From Mucidula mucida (lineage: Eukaryota; Basidiomycota; Agaricomycetes; Agaricales; Physalacriaceae): DNA of 64,000 nt. This document shows, piece after piece, positions 43,129-54,690 of the stretch. Where the stretch lies: NCBI GenBank assembly GCA_015501055.1, contig JADNYV010000131.1:1-64000 (forward strand). The letters run 5' to 3'. Both the position numbers and the translations under genes were made by a program. The stretch's first letter is position 1, and each line of letters starts with the position of its first letter. Below the pieces are notes generated by a model. The model worked only from the letters and a program-made list of their open reading frames with translations. It was not told where the DNA came from and did not search any database.

Positions 43129-43944
43129 CTAACCGCCATCACCGTTTCCACGGCGTAGGAAATGTCGATATGGTCCATGGCCGGCTGGTGCGTTGACTAC
43201 ACGCCCTGCACGCGTAACTTGCTGACGATGCCGACCTGATCGTCGCCAAAGCGCCTGTTGCACCGACGTTCGCAATAGAGGAACTACTGTACATCGACGT
43301 CCATGAAGATATCTTTGCCGGATACGTGCAAGGATTCAAGGCCTGGAAAATTGGTTGCCCTCGCTGGGAACAACGAAGACTCAACATTGTTACCTCCACC
43401 GTAACACACATATAGAACGATGTTGCGCCAAAGGGCAAACCAGTCCTCCAATCGATACTTTGCCTCGCCATTCCCGACCACCAGATCATCATGTAGCTCA
43501 GTAATCTCATCGAAGACAGTCAATGGTCCGGTCTGTTGGAAAAAAATCAGTCTCAATATACGCATCTATTTACACCTGAGGACAAACCATACCTCGTGGC
43601 ATCTGATCCCTCCACATACAGCGCCGTAGCCCAAACCTGCACGGGGGTGTACCATGGAAAACGTCCAGCCCGAGATTGTCCACTTGCCATGTGGAGTTCA
43701 TCGACGATGACAGTACCGTCCCGAATATCCAGTTCTCATCTTCGCCTGCTCCTCGGATTATATTGGCGAGTAGCTTCTCACGTTGTCGTGATAGCAGATT
43801 GAGAGGTGGAATGGATCTCGCTGACTGCGCAAGGAGAATGGCTGCAACGATTCCGGTGGTAATACTAATAGGCGGCGTGCTGATATGGCGGGCGCTGGGC
43901 CGGGAGAAAGCAACAACAAAAGTGCGAGCAGTTTCGACATGCAT
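43129..43944 (-). CDS. protein of unknown family, three exons
   Basis: Exons in transcript order are 43,576-43,944, 43,293-43,532 and 43,129-43,254, giving 244 residues in one open frame. The introns are 43 and 38 nt (donors GTGTAA and GTACAG, acceptors CAACAG), both phase 0. A hydrophobic stretch near the N-terminus (ITTGIVAAILLAQ) may be a membrane anchor. The middle is rich in acidic and aromatic residues (VFDEITELHDDLVVGNG, RLEDWFALWRNIVLYVCYGG). The last exon is basic and low in complexity, so the 3' end is the least certain. Not recognised. Confidence 0.5.
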
Positions 43945-44329
43945 CGGCGCGTTCTAAGGTATACGGGTGGTGTCTACACCAATTTGCGTTAGCTCCAGGA
44001 TGGAAAAGGAGGTAATAAACGCATCCGGTATTGACTCCTTGCGCACTTTCTCTCATCCAAGCCCGGCTGTCCATCGATAAAGCAAAATCGTAAAAGAAAT
44101 TCGAAGCTGAACGCCGTCGCTGGCGGAAATTAACTGGTTTCGAAAAAGGCCAAAAGAATAGTAAGTACCTGGAAGCAAGTCAGCTAGCGTAGCATATCAA
44201 GCAGATTAATCATGTACGCGATGAAGACCTGTCGCTCTCCATGTCGATGCGCGGCGGAAGCCTAGCATTTCTCTTTGGCCTTTCGACTCGTCTCATCCTT
44301 GGTCGTCCCTATGATCCAGCGAGTCGTTT
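43945..44329. other. intergenic sequence
   Basis: No supported gene. Would contain the promoter of the minus-strand gene at 43,944. Confidence 0.5.
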
Positions 44330-44521
44330 AAAAGCCTCGCGTCATGATGGAACAGAGCAAGATTAGGGTGATCCATATTTGGACATCACCGCCGTGCACA
44401 ATTAGAGCGCCGAGAACTTTGGCAAGTAAATAGTCTGTATACAAGAGAGAGTGATAATACATACAACAGTTCCGTACAAATCGATAAAGGAAGATATAGT
44501 ACACAGATAGTAATAGTCGTG

Positions 44522-45856
44522 TTACCACATGTATTGCATATACGGAGGTATCAAGCGGTCCACCAGCCTCGAAACAAAGTTGTCCAGCCGACGTCGCTGA
44601 CGGCGAGGCCTAGTGACTTCCTGCTCCCCTCGTTCCTCTTCCCCTCGTTCCTCTTCCCGAGGGCGCTTCGGTCCATTACTAGAACTTGCCGCGGCGCCAT
44701 CACCGGAAATATCCTGATTCTCGCATCGTGCAGTCCCATTAGCAACTTCCCCCTCCTCGTTTCTTCCTCGCCTCATCCGCCCCCTTGAACCAGCCCCGCT
44801 TGCGGGAGTAGGAGACTTTGTCCCGCCAAAATCAAAGTGGGCGACTGAATACCGGTCTGGCGAAGGAACTCGTTGAAAGCCGTTTACGCAACCGGCAGAA
44901 GAGACGCTCAAGTTGTCAGAGCTAAAGAACAAGGTATCTGAGTAGGCTTCCGCATCCTGCGAAACCTTGTTTGCAAGGCCTGAGCGGATCCTAGTGCGAG
45001 GCGGCGGTACAGAGCTGGGCCGCTGGTGCTCGAAGCTGTTCAATGGAAGAGGATCGGCTACCGACGAATCAGGAACATGTGCTGGTGAGGATGGAGTGCT
45101 TTGACTAGTATCAGCATCGCAAACTTGTGTTGGGGGTAGTGCTTCGTTCTGAACAACGGCGTCCACAGCTGCGAGATTTGAATCCTCCTCTCCATCTTGC
45201 TCCCGACTGACCGTGGCTGCGGAATGAACAGGGCGAGTAGCGTCGGAGATGGCGTTAAGGTTCGCCAGAGGTTTATCAAGGGGATTCAGGGGATCTTGCG
45301 GTCCACCAGCGAGTAGAAGACAAGGCAGCGGAAATTCAGAAATTGCTGTCTCTTCCGAAGACGATGGTAACATAGTTTGGATGGTCTGAGGCGGAGCGTT
45401 GGGCGTAGGATCATGAATGGACGATATTGAATTAGACAATGGAACGGATGCGATGGCCGCAAGTGTGACCGCTGTACGAGAGCTCGAGGCATGGCTGGTT
45501 GAATCTGCAGGGATTTGAGGAGATACGTCGTCATCTGAGGCGACTGGCAGCAGCGGCGCGGAATCCTTGTCGTCCGAGTCTTCTGCTCTCTCCAGTTCGA
45601 GTTGTTGCCTGATAAGCAACCAGTTTACTACCAGTTCTACCGACATATTGTGATACTGGGTCTCGAGCGAGACCATGACATCTTTGATCGATGACTGGCG
45701 AGGCAAGGCGAGAAGGATCCGTGCTACGTCTGTAGCGCCGAGAGGTTTGCCTGTCTTGTCGGTGGGAGGTCCATGCGTCGGTTTGGTGTCGTACTCCTCG
45801 GCGAGATGAAGGGCCGCCTGGGCGAGTTGAGCGTTGGATATCCCCTGCAGCGACAT
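44522..45856 (-). CDS. paralogue X: Ser/Pro-rich protein with basic C-terminus
   Basis: 444 residues from the ATG at 45,856 (MSLQGISNAQLAQAALHLAE). A 51-nt intron with GTATGT and TTACAG (45,859-45,909) lies just upstream of the ATG, so the leader is spliced. The N-terminal ~90 residues look helical, the middle is long, Ser/Pro-rich and disordered, and the C-terminus is Glu/Arg-rich (REEERGEEERGEQE) ending in RRQRRRLDNFVSRLVDR. Nuclear location is plausible. It is paralogous to 49,400-50,752 along its whole length, and both frames are open, suggesting selection or recent duplication. No recognised family. Confidence 0.65.
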   Translation of the reverse strand: MSLQGISNAQLAQAALHLAEEYDTKPTHGPPTDKTGKPLGATDVARILLALPRQSSIKDVMVSLETQYHNMSVELVVNWLLIRQQLELERAEDSDDKDSAPLLPVASDDDVSPQIPADSTSHASSSRTAVTLAAIASVPLSNSISSIHDPTPNAPPQTIQTMLPSSSEETAISEFPLPCLLLAGGPQDPLNPLDKPLANLNAISDATRPVHSAATVSREQDGEEDSNLAAVDAVVQNEALPPTQVCDADTSQSTPSSPAHVPDSSVADPLPLNSFEHQRPSSVPPPRTRIRSGLANKVSQDAEAYSDTLFFSSDNLSVSSAGCVNGFQRVPSPDRYSVAHFDFGGTKSPTPASGAGSRGRMRRGRNEEGEVANGTARCENQDISGDGAAASSSNGPKRPREEERGEEERGEQEVTRPRRQRRRLDNFVSRLVDRLIPPYMQYMW

Positions 45857-46001
45857 GACTGTAACAGTGCGTGAGTACCAAGAAATGATGACCACAGCAA
45901 GAAACATACTGTTCGGGTTGACGTTGTGGATTGACGGAGGAATCGCCTAGGGCGGGTAGTAGAAAGAACGATGGTGGTGGTGGATAGTAGAAGAGCGCGT
46001 A

Positions 46002-46042
46002 ATCCAAAAATGGACATCGTCCTCCTTTCGCGATGACACGTG
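46002..46042 (-). promoter_or_regulatory. conserved upstream module of paralogue X
   Basis: ATCCAAAAATGGAC and, 30 nt on, GATGACACGTG are shared with the same position upstream of paralogue Y (50,902-50,942) and with 8817-8864, although the surrounding sequence at 8.8 kb is unrelated. Confidence 0.35.
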
Positions 46043-46061
46043 ATCACGGAATTGCTACTTA

Positions 46062-47197
46062 CTGTAAAAACGACATCTCGGTAGAATGAAGGGGAATAGT
46101 TTGTGGATAGTATATGTAGTAGATAGTTTGTTTGTGAGAGTGTGAACTGAGTGGCCCTGGCATGTCTGTTATTGGGGCGTAAGTCGGCATTGCCTTGTTA
46201 AACAACTTCCTGATACCGCGGTGACCCGCTCGCCTCTCAGAATACTACGTTCGTGGTTTGATCTACCACTGGCATTCAGTGATTGTCGTTGACTGGAGGA
46301 GCTGTAGGGGTTAATAATCAGTGAATCATCGGGTGATCATCACAGCGCTCTCCTCTTTTCACACCTGGATTTCAGCCGTCCTTAACTGGGCACCCATGAA
46401 AGCATGACATCCAGTGGTCCTTCGTCGGTGATCCAAATCTAGGGAGCAAGATTGTGAAATGGTACCAAAGGAATTTCATCCTGACACGTAGCCATGTCAA
46501 AAATTATCTCGGTGAAGTGAAGGGGAATAGTTTGTGGATAGTATGTGTAGTAGATAGTATGTTGTGAGAGTGTGCACTGAGTGGCCCTGGCATGTCTGTT
46601 CTTGTGGCATAGGTCGGCAATGCTTTATTAAACAACTTCCTGATACCGCGGTGACCCGCTCGCCTCTCAGAATACTATGTTCGTGTTTTGATCTGCCATT
46701 GGCGTTTGGTGTTTGTTGTTTACTGGAGGAGCCGTAGGTACTAGGGGTGAACAATCAGTGACAGTGAATCATCGGATGATCGTTTACAGAGCTCTCCTCT
46801 CTTCACACCTGGATGATTCGAATGACAATTAAGTTGTCATTAACTGTGCGCCTGTGAAGGCATGTCCTCCAGTGGTCCTTCGTCGGTGATCCAAGTCCAG
46901 GGAGCCAGAGCAGTAAGTATTGTGGCTTTCATGATGACATGTAGCTGCTATGACAAAAAATATTTCAGTCAAGTGAAGGGGAATAGTTTGTGGATAGCAT
47001 GGGTAGTAGATAGTTTGTTGTGAGAGTGTCAAGTGAACGGTCCTGGCGCGTCTGTTCTTGTGGCATAAGTCGGTCCTGCTTTATTAAACAGCTGCCTGGT
47101 ACCGCGGTGACCTCTTCTTCGAGTCTTAGAATACTATGTTTGTGTTTTGATCTCCCACTGGCGTTCGGTGAATTTTGTTTACTGGAAGCGCTGTAGG
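46062..47197 (+). repeat. RB repeats, three tandem units
   Basis: Three copies of the ~250-bp repeat start at about 46,062, 46,497 and 46,960. Each of the first two is followed by a ~190-210-bp spacer that is itself repeated (CTCTCCTCT...CACACCTGGAT...GGTCCTTCGTCGGTGATCCAA). The unit length is thus about 430-460 bp. Confidence 0.8.
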
Positions 47198-47249
47198 GGG
47201 GCAGCGGGCTCCTGGTCACCTCGATCAGTAAATCGAGGAATGCCGCCGG

Positions 47250-49016
47250 CGTTCCTGGGACCGTGCCGTGTATGGACTTCCTTCCTTCCTTCCACGACAC
47301 CGACGAATCCATCCGCGAACGCGCATGCCACGGAACAAGTGACACCGATAACGCTCAAGTCTGCGCAGGGGTACGCGCTCGCCGCTGATAGAAGGAGTCG
47401 GGATTTCGCGATTCTTCCGCGAAAGGCTCTCTTGCCGGACTCCTTCCTCAGGACCCTGGGGTGTCAACATCAACATTCAGCGACCTGACGGTCCGCGTCT
47501 ACTCGACATCATTGGACAGCCCGCGAACGAACTGGATGGAACGTCGCGTTTTGGACGAGTATGGTGCGTTTACATATGTGCGAATTGATATGCAAACATC
47601 GAAAAAGCTCACAGATCTGTTTGACTGCCTCACATCACTCTTTGGCGCGCTCTCGCCGCAATCACTGCCACCGAGACCATTCGTGGCCTGCCCCGTCGTC
47701 GGCGTCATATGGATTTCTTTTTCCCGCCCACACTAAGCTTATGATCATCGCCTAGCCAGATTCGACGCGTAACTCAATGCCGAGACCTTAGCTGGTCGTT
47801 TGACGTGCTTATGAGAGACCATAGCCATCGGCTTAGAAATTGGTCTATAGGTAAGCTTTGAAATCCGTTCCTTCGTGGATTGGGGTCGCTGATGTGGCAT
47901 CAGGAATGGAGATGTGAATGTTGCTCTTCCTGCGGAAAGACACGAGAGGAGTCCTGGGATTCTGCCACGTCAACAGAAAAAAGTACGACTTCGAATTCAT
48001 AGGGTCGGACCAGATCAATGTCATCGCTAGTTTGGAAGAGACACGTCTACTCGCATCCGAATCCTCTACTTGCGCCGCGTAGGCCTGGCCATAACGTACC
48101 TCCGATTGGCCAAAGCGCTCGCAACTTTGACTCTTGTCGTTCGCAATGAGTCGCCCTTGACTGGCGGCGTCTAGCTGAAAACGTCCTCCAACTCGATCTG
48201 TGAAGCGATCAGTCCCACCCCAAATGGCAGCGCTATACTTTCAGCTGACGCGGTGAGTTTGTGCTTTCTTCTTTCGACGATAAAATCGAACTGACGAGAA
48301 TGCAGTCATCCACGCCACAACTTCTCGAGTTGGCGTCCGTCCTTCTAAGCTGGTCTCCATAACGCAACCCGCTCATGCGGGGAACTTGCCTTTTAGTCAG
48401 GAGCGAATGGATCGAACTGCCTGTGGGAACTGTTATCCGAAATCTCTCGATAATCATGTAATTCGCGGCTGGGTTTGAGGTGCTACGCGGCCGTCAATCT
48501 CAAGAACGCCAACCAGATAGATATGGAATTGTTCAATTCAAGCTGTCTTTTGCAGCCGCGTATGTTTGATGATTGCTTCTTCTAATTTTCCCTCGTTAAC
48601 TGGTTGGTATAGATCAACATTGATTTTTGGACATTGGTAAAAACAATCACGAATCCCTTCACAGAAGGCACAGTATTCTGCGAGTCCCATTCAATGGAAC
48701 GACGGTGCAGCCTATGATACTGTTGCCAGCCTCTCCAGAACCCAGAACTTAGATCAAGGCTGTCGTGCTCGTGCTTCCGACGACAATCGCGCTTCAAGGT
48801 CCACATTTCGCTCGTCAAGTGTCTAAAAATCAACGGAGGAGTTTTCATTTCGTGGATCGGTACACGTCGAATCAGGACCACCAATCAAAGGCGCTAATAT
48901 CAATAATAGTCGTCGATTGTAATAGAAATTCGAAGCAAACTTGGAAATCGAGGCAGTTATCATCCAGTCCAGCGCCCAGGAATCCGCTCATTGTCGTGGC
49001 TGGATTCCCTTCGTGA
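47250..49016 (+). pseudogene. decayed gene in unit 1
   Basis: Plus-strand coding traces parallel those of unit 2 (51,710-53,490): FAILPRKALLPDSFL near 47,408 and INIQRPDGPRLLDIIGQPAN near 47,467, then a GTGCGT donor-like site. Later pieces are homologous between units without an open frame. No family recognised. Confidence 0.4.
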
Positions 49017-49399
49017 ATTGGCTTGGAGCTCATTATTGAGGTGTTATATGGCAATGGGGTCAGCATGTACTCAGCGCAGCCCAAAAACGTCGCGCGCCCC
49101 ACTCGCTTATCATGTCTCTTGGACATCTATCTCATCCCCGTAAATTATTCAAAGTCGTCTTCGTGCGTCGATGTCCAGAATAGCAAAATAGCATTGCATA
49201 AGATCTTAAAGGCATTGTGTCATGATGGACGGGAGTAAGGTTGGAGTGATCCATATTTGGACATCACCGCCGTGCACAATTAGAGCGCCGAGAACTTTGG
49301 CAAGGAAATAGTCTGTATACAAGAGAGAGTGATAATACATACAACAGTTCCGTACAAATCGATAAAGGAAGATATAGTACACAGATAGTAATAGTCGTG

Positions 49400-50752
49400 T
49401 TACCACATGTATTGCATATACTGAGGTATAAAACGGTCCACCAGCCTCGAAACAAAGTTGTCTAGCCGACGTCGCTGACGAGGAGGCCTATTGACTTCCT
49501 GCTCCTCTCGTTCCTCTTCCTCTCGTTCCTCTTCCCCTCGTTCCTCTTCCCGAGGGCGCTTCGGTCCCTTGCTAGAACTTGCCGCGGCGCCATCACCGGA
49601 GATATCCTGATTCTCGCATCGTGCCGTCCCATTAGCAACTGCCCCCTCCTCGTTTCTTCCTCGCCTCATCCGCCCCCTTGAACCAGCCCCGCTTGCGGGA
49701 GTAGGAGACTTTGTCCCGCCAAAATCAAAGTGGGCGACTGAATACCGGTCTGGCGGAGGAACTCGGTGAAAACCGATTACGCCACCGGCAGAAGAGACGC
49801 TCAAGTTGTCAGAGCTAAAGAACAAGGTATCTGAGTCGGCTTCCGCATCCTGCGAAACCTCGTTTGCAAGGCCTGAGCGGATCCTAGTGCGAGGCGGCGG
49901 TACAGAGCTGGGCCGCTGGTGCTCGAAGCTGTTCAATGGAAGAGGAACGGGTACCGACGAATCATGAACATGTGCTGGGGAGGATGGAGTGCCGGCGGCG
50001 CTTTGAATAGTATCAGCATCGCAAACTTGTGTTGAAGATAGTGCGTCGTTCTGAACAACGGCGTCCACAGCTGCGAAATGTGAGTCCTCCTCTCCATCTT
50101 GATCCCGAATGACCGTGGCTGCGGAATGAACAGGGCGAGTAGCGTCGGAGGTGGCGTTAAGGTTTGCCAGAGGTTTATCAAGAGGAGGATTTAGGGGATC
50201 TTCCGGTCCACCAGCGAGTAAAAGAAAAGGAAGCGGAGATTCAGAAATTGGTGGTTCCTCCAAAGACGATGGTAAAACAGTATGGAGGGTCTGTGGCGGA
50301 GCCTTGGGCGTAGGATCATGAACGGGCGACGCTGGAGTAGACACTGATGCAGATACAGTGGCCGCAAGTGGGACTGCTTGACGGGAGCTCGAGGAATATT
50401 TGGATGAAGATGCAGGAAGCTGAGGAGATACGTCATCTGAGGTCACCGGCAGCAGCGGCGCATTTTCCTTCTCGGCCTCTGCTCTCTCCAGTTCGATTTG
50501 CTGCCTGATTAGACACCACTTCGCTACCATATCGACTGAGATGTTGTGATACTGGCTCTCGAGAAAAGGCATGACTTTTTTCATCGAGGACTGGCGAGGC
50601 AAGGCGAGAAAGATTTCTGCGACTTCTGTAGCATCGAGAGGTTTGCCCATCTTGTCGGTGGGAGGTCCAAAAGTCGATTTGGAATCGTATTCTTTGGCGA
50701 GTCGAAGGGCCGCCTGGGCGAGTTGAGCGTCATATATCCCCTGCAGCGACAT
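49400..50752 (-). CDS. paralogue Y: Ser/Pro-rich protein with basic C-terminus
   Basis: 450 residues from the ATG at 50,752 (MSLQGIYDAQLAQAALRLAK). It has the same plan as paralogue X, with an extra repeat in the Glu/Arg-rich segment (EEERGEEEREEEEREEQE). A 52-nt leader intron (50,756-50,807) has the same GTATGT and TTACAG signals. The frame remains open through the intron and further upstream to 50,938, but the ATG shared with X, just after the acceptor, is the more likely start. Unknown function. Confidence 0.65.
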   Translation of the reverse strand: MSLQGIYDAQLAQAALRLAKEYDSKSTFGPPTDKMGKPLDATEVAEIFLALPRQSSMKKVMPFLESQYHNISVDMVAKWCLIRQQIELERAEAEKENAPLLPVTSDDVSPQLPASSSKYSSSSRQAVPLAATVSASVSTPASPVHDPTPKAPPQTLHTVLPSSLEEPPISESPLPFLLLAGGPEDPLNPPLDKPLANLNATSDATRPVHSAATVIRDQDGEEDSHFAAVDAVVQNDALSSTQVCDADTIQSAAGTPSSPAHVHDSSVPVPLPLNSFEHQRPSSVPPPRTRIRSGLANEVSQDAEADSDTLFFSSDNLSVSSAGGVIGFHRVPPPDRYSVAHFDFGGTKSPTPASGAGSRGRMRRGRNEEGAVANGTARCENQDISGDGAAASSSKGPKRPREEERGEEEREEEEREEQEVNRPPRQRRRLDNFVSRLVDRFIPQYMQYMW

Positions 50753-50966
50753 GAACTGTAACAGTGCGTAAGTATCAAGAAAATGATGATCAATGCAGGA
50801 AACATACTGTTCAGGTTGGCGTTGTAGATTATCGGAGGAATCGCCTAGGGCGGGCAGTAGAAAGAACGATGGTGGTGGATAGTAGAAGAGCGCGTACTTA
50901 ATCCAAAAATGGACATCGTCCTCCTTCCGCAATGACACGTGATCACAGAATTGCTACTTCCTGTAA

Positions 50967-51676
50967 AAGGACATCTCGGTAGAGTGAAGGGGAATAGTTT
51001 GTGGAAAGTTTAGGTAGTAGATAGTTTGCTTGTGAGAGTGTGAACTGAGTGGCCCTGGCATGTCTGTTATTGTGGCACAAGTCGGTAATGCTTTAATAAA
51101 CAAATTCCTGATACCGCGGTGACCCGCTCGCCTCTCAGACTACTATGTTTGTGCTTGGATCTGCCACTGCCGTTTGGTGGTTACCATTGACTGGAGGAGT
51201 CGTAGGGGTGAACAATCTATGATCACTGGGGGGATCGTTACAGAGCTCTCCTCTCTTCACATCGCCGTCTGGACTTCAGTCATCCTTGACTTGGCGCCTG
51301 TGAAATCCTGGCATCCAATGGTCCTTCGTCGGTGATCCAAATCCAGAGCCAAAGCAATATTGTGAAGTGGTACCGAAGGGAACTTCATCCTTCCAAGAAA
51401 CCACCATGACACGTAGGCTGTAGTGGCTATGTCAAAAAATATTTCAGTCAAGTGAAGGGGAGTAGTTTGTGGATAGTGAATGTAGTAGATAGTTTGTTGT
51501 GAGAGTGTCAAGTGAACGGTCCTGGCATGTCTGTTATTGTGGCATAAGTCGGCATTGCTTTAATAAACAGCTTCCAGGTACCGCGGTGACTCCCTCGCCT
51601 CTTAGAATACTATGTTGGCGTTTTGATCTGCCACTGACGTTCGGTGGTTTTCGTTTAGTGGAAGAGCCGTAGGGGC
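50967..51676 (+). repeat. RB repeats, two tandem units
   Basis: Copies at about 50,967-51,210 and 51,432-51,676 with the same intervening spacer as in unit 1. The unit length is about 465 bp. Confidence 0.8.
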
Positions 51677-51709
51677 AGAGGACCTCTGATCAAGATTGAG
51701 GAATGCCGC

Positions 51710-53490
51710 CGGCGTGGGACCGTGCCGTGTATGGCTTTCCTTCCTTCCTTCACCAACACCGACGAATTCTATCCGCGAACGAGCAATCGAGAATACATAC
51801 ACCAGCCAGAGTCAAGTCCGTACAGGGGTACGCGCTGTGGTAGGCTCTGTACATAGCAGAAGTCGGGATTTTCGCGATCCTTCCGCGAAAGGCTCTCTCG
51901 CCGGACTCCTTCTTGACCCTGGACAGCTCTTACCGGTGGAAAATCTTGCGCGTTAACTTCAACATTCAGCGACCCGATGGCCCGCGTATACTCGACATCT
52001 CTGGACAGCCTGCGAACGAACAGGATGGCACGTTGCTTTCTGACGAGTATGGTGCGTTTATCAATATTGCGAATTGATATGCAAACATTGAAAAAGCTTA
52101 TAGATCTGTTTGACTGCCTCACACCACTATTTGGCGCGCTCTCGCCTCTCGCTGCAACCATTACCCACCACCGAGATCATCTGCAGCCTGTCTCTAGATG
52201 CCCCCATCGTCTGCGCCATAAGGATATCTTTCCTGCCCACACTAAGCTTATGCACCAAGCAGAGGGATGATATAGATTCGACGCCTCGTAACTCAATGTC
52301 GTACGAGCCGGTGTCCCTAGCTGGTTGTTGGACGCGCTTATGAGAGACCAGGCCTGAGAATTGGCGTACGGGTAAGCTCGAAATCCGTTCCTTCGTGAAT
52401 CGGGGTCGCTGATAGGGCACCAGGAATGGAATTGTGATTTGCCGTTCCTCCGGAGAGACTGTATACGTGAAAATGATACTGGGATTCCCTCAGATCGATG
52501 TCATCGTTAGTTCGGAAGAGATGCACCACGTTTATCCGCATCCGCTGCGTAAAATCCTTTACTTGCGCCGCGCAGGCCTGTCCATAACGTACCTCCCTTG
52601 GCCAAATTGCTAGGAAACTTTGACTTTGTTCGCAATGGCTCAACGTTGACCGGCGACGAGATGGAGACTTCCTCGAACTTGACCTCTGAAGCAATCAGTC
52701 CCGCTCCAAATCGGAGCGCTAAACTTGCAGCTGACGCGGTGAGTTTATAGTTTCTGCTTTCAACGATAAAATGAAACTGATAAGAACGCAGTTATTCACG
52801 CCACGTCTTTTTGAGTTGGCATCCGTTTTTCTAAGCAGGTCTCCACACTGCAATCCGCTCATGCGGCGAAAAAGCCTCCAGACACGAGCGAGTAGATCGA
52901 GCTGCATGTGGGGACCGTTTTCCGAATCCGCGGCTGGCTGTGAGGTCCGTCAATTTCAAGGAAGTCGACTGGATAGATACAGAATTGTTCAATTCGGCCG
53001 GCTCTGGTATTCTTTTGCAGCCAGGTATGTTCGATGATTGTTTCTATCATGTTTATTTGTTAACTGGTTGGTGTAGATCAACGCATTAACCTCCGGACGT
53101 CGGAAAAACAACATCACACAAGGCACAGTTTTCTGTAAGTCCCATTCAATCGAACGACGGTGCAATCTATGATACTGTTGTCAGCCTCTCCAGAACCCAG
53201 AACGTAGATCAAGGCTCTCATACTCGTGCTTTCGACGACAATCGCGCTTTAAGCCCCAAGTCTTGCTCGTCGAGTGCCTTATAAACACCGGAGGAGTTTT
53301 CTTTTCGTGGATCGGTACAAGTGGAATCAGGACCTGGAGCAATCGAAGGCGTTGATATTACTCGTCGATTGTAATAACAACTGGAAGCGGTTTTGGAAAT
53401 CGAGGCGATTATCATCCACTTTCCTGTGCCGCAGCCTTCGCATTTGTCTGTTGGCTATGATCGTGGCGATGCCCCATGGCTGGAATTCTT
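51710..53490 (+). pseudogene. decayed gene in unit 2
   Basis: Near 51,870-52,075 one frame reads FAILPRKALSPDSFL, then VNFNIQRPDGPRILDISGQ and PANEQDGTLLSDEYG, and meets a GTGCGT donor-like site. The unit 1 copy is broken in the same stretch by an indel. The rest is homologous between units but without a joinable frame. Confidence 0.4.
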
Positions 53491-53989
53491 CGTAGACTAA
53501 GCACGCAAGCCCATCGTACGAAGATAAGCTCCGGCAGACTTGGAAAAGAGATGGTAAAACCTGCAGCCGCTAGTTTCAGTTGTTTGACAAGCAGTGTTCA
53601 ACTTACGCGTTGATCGTCAACCAATCAAAGCACCCGCGATTAGTCCAGCGCCCCTAGAGAATGCAACTTGGACAACTGTTCCGGGTTCGCGTTATAGCGT
53701 AGCGGCATTTCGATCGCATCTCTCACCCCTCAACCACGACGAGCTTGCAAAGAGCGACGATTGTCGCCTCTACCATTCTGACAGACGCAATTTTAATCTC
53801 TGATGGAGAGAACAACATACATTTCTCACAAACATGATGATTTATTGCTTTTCTTGCACCAAACACTATAGGTAACCGCTAGCTATCCACCAAGACAGTT
53901 TAAGGATCCTGACAAGACAACCATTGACTATCTACATACCTGTGCCCTATAGAAAGCATGTTACATCACCTTTCTGAATGACACGGTAG
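53491..53989. other. intergenic sequence
   Basis: No supported gene or repeat recognised. Confidence 0.5.
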
Positions 53990-54690
53990 ATTGAGCAAGC
54001 CGCTAAAGCCAACCTCCAAACCATTTTGCTTTCCTTTCCGTTAAACCCTTCATTACCCTTGTTACGCAGAAAGATTAACAACACATTTGTAACATCCCGC
54101 CGAAAGCCATTATTGTTTGGCATACAAAGATTTTTGAGCATCTATTCAGATCTAATTTCGGTGCAGGAGGCGCTGAAGTTCTTGTTGCCACTGCTCTGAC
54201 TGATGTGGTAGATTCTGTGGCTGTGGCCCCAGCTGCAGGTGCCGCTGAACCATTGAGACAGGCAAAAGACGCCAACGCTGTAGTCCCTCTGACTGGCAGC
54301 TCGTCCTGTCCCGCATACAACAACATTGGGACCATCTATAAGCCGTTGCTCGTCAATGCAAAGGTTTTGGGCAATGATAACATGGTCACTCCAGTTATGA
54401 ACAACACATCAGAGAGTGGGTATGTGGCACTAGTGCTGAGCTGTCAAGCCATGCCAATGTAACCTCCAAGATCTCATTGACAGATGTGCTATTACTCCAA
54501 GTCAGCCCTGGCTTATTGGTGTAGAAGTGGTTGGTGCTACAAATGTTGTGTCAGCTGGGGTCATTAAAGACACTGCTGGCCTGTTGAATCAGGTTGAAGG
54601 CGTCAACAGTGAGCGCATTACATTTGCTGAAGCTGAAGGCTTGTGTGGTCCCTCTCCTGGTTCTGAGCCCCTCATCATGAACAAGACTCA
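53990..54690 (+). repeat. second copy of the unidentified repeat of 20.9-22.6 kb
   Basis: Matches about 21,330-22,020 (TTTGCTTTCCTTTCCGTTAA, TCTGACTGGCAGCTCGTCC, GGTCCCTCTCCTGGTTCTGA). It is frameshifted and truncated at both ends. Beyond 54,690 the similarity stops abruptly. Confidence 0.7.

Larger units (their letters stand above)
44330..49200 (-). repeat. ~4.9-kb tandem duplication, unit 1
   Basis: Starts at GTCATGATGGA...GGACATCACCGCCGTGCA and is collinear with 49,210-53,480: gene, promoter, RB repeats, TTCC microsatellite, and degenerate plus-strand gene. The period measured at the gene stop codons (44,522 and 49,400) is 4878 bp. Confidence 0.85.
49210..53490 (-). repeat. ~4.9-kb tandem duplication, unit 2
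   Basis: Second unit, in direct orientation immediately after unit 1, with the same order of parts. It has two RB repeats where unit 1 has three. Confidence 0.85.

Noticed and set aside
46062..47197. CRISPR-like array from the tandem ~430-460-bp units
   Set aside because: The units are long, repeat and spacer are both conserved, and the host is eukaryotic.
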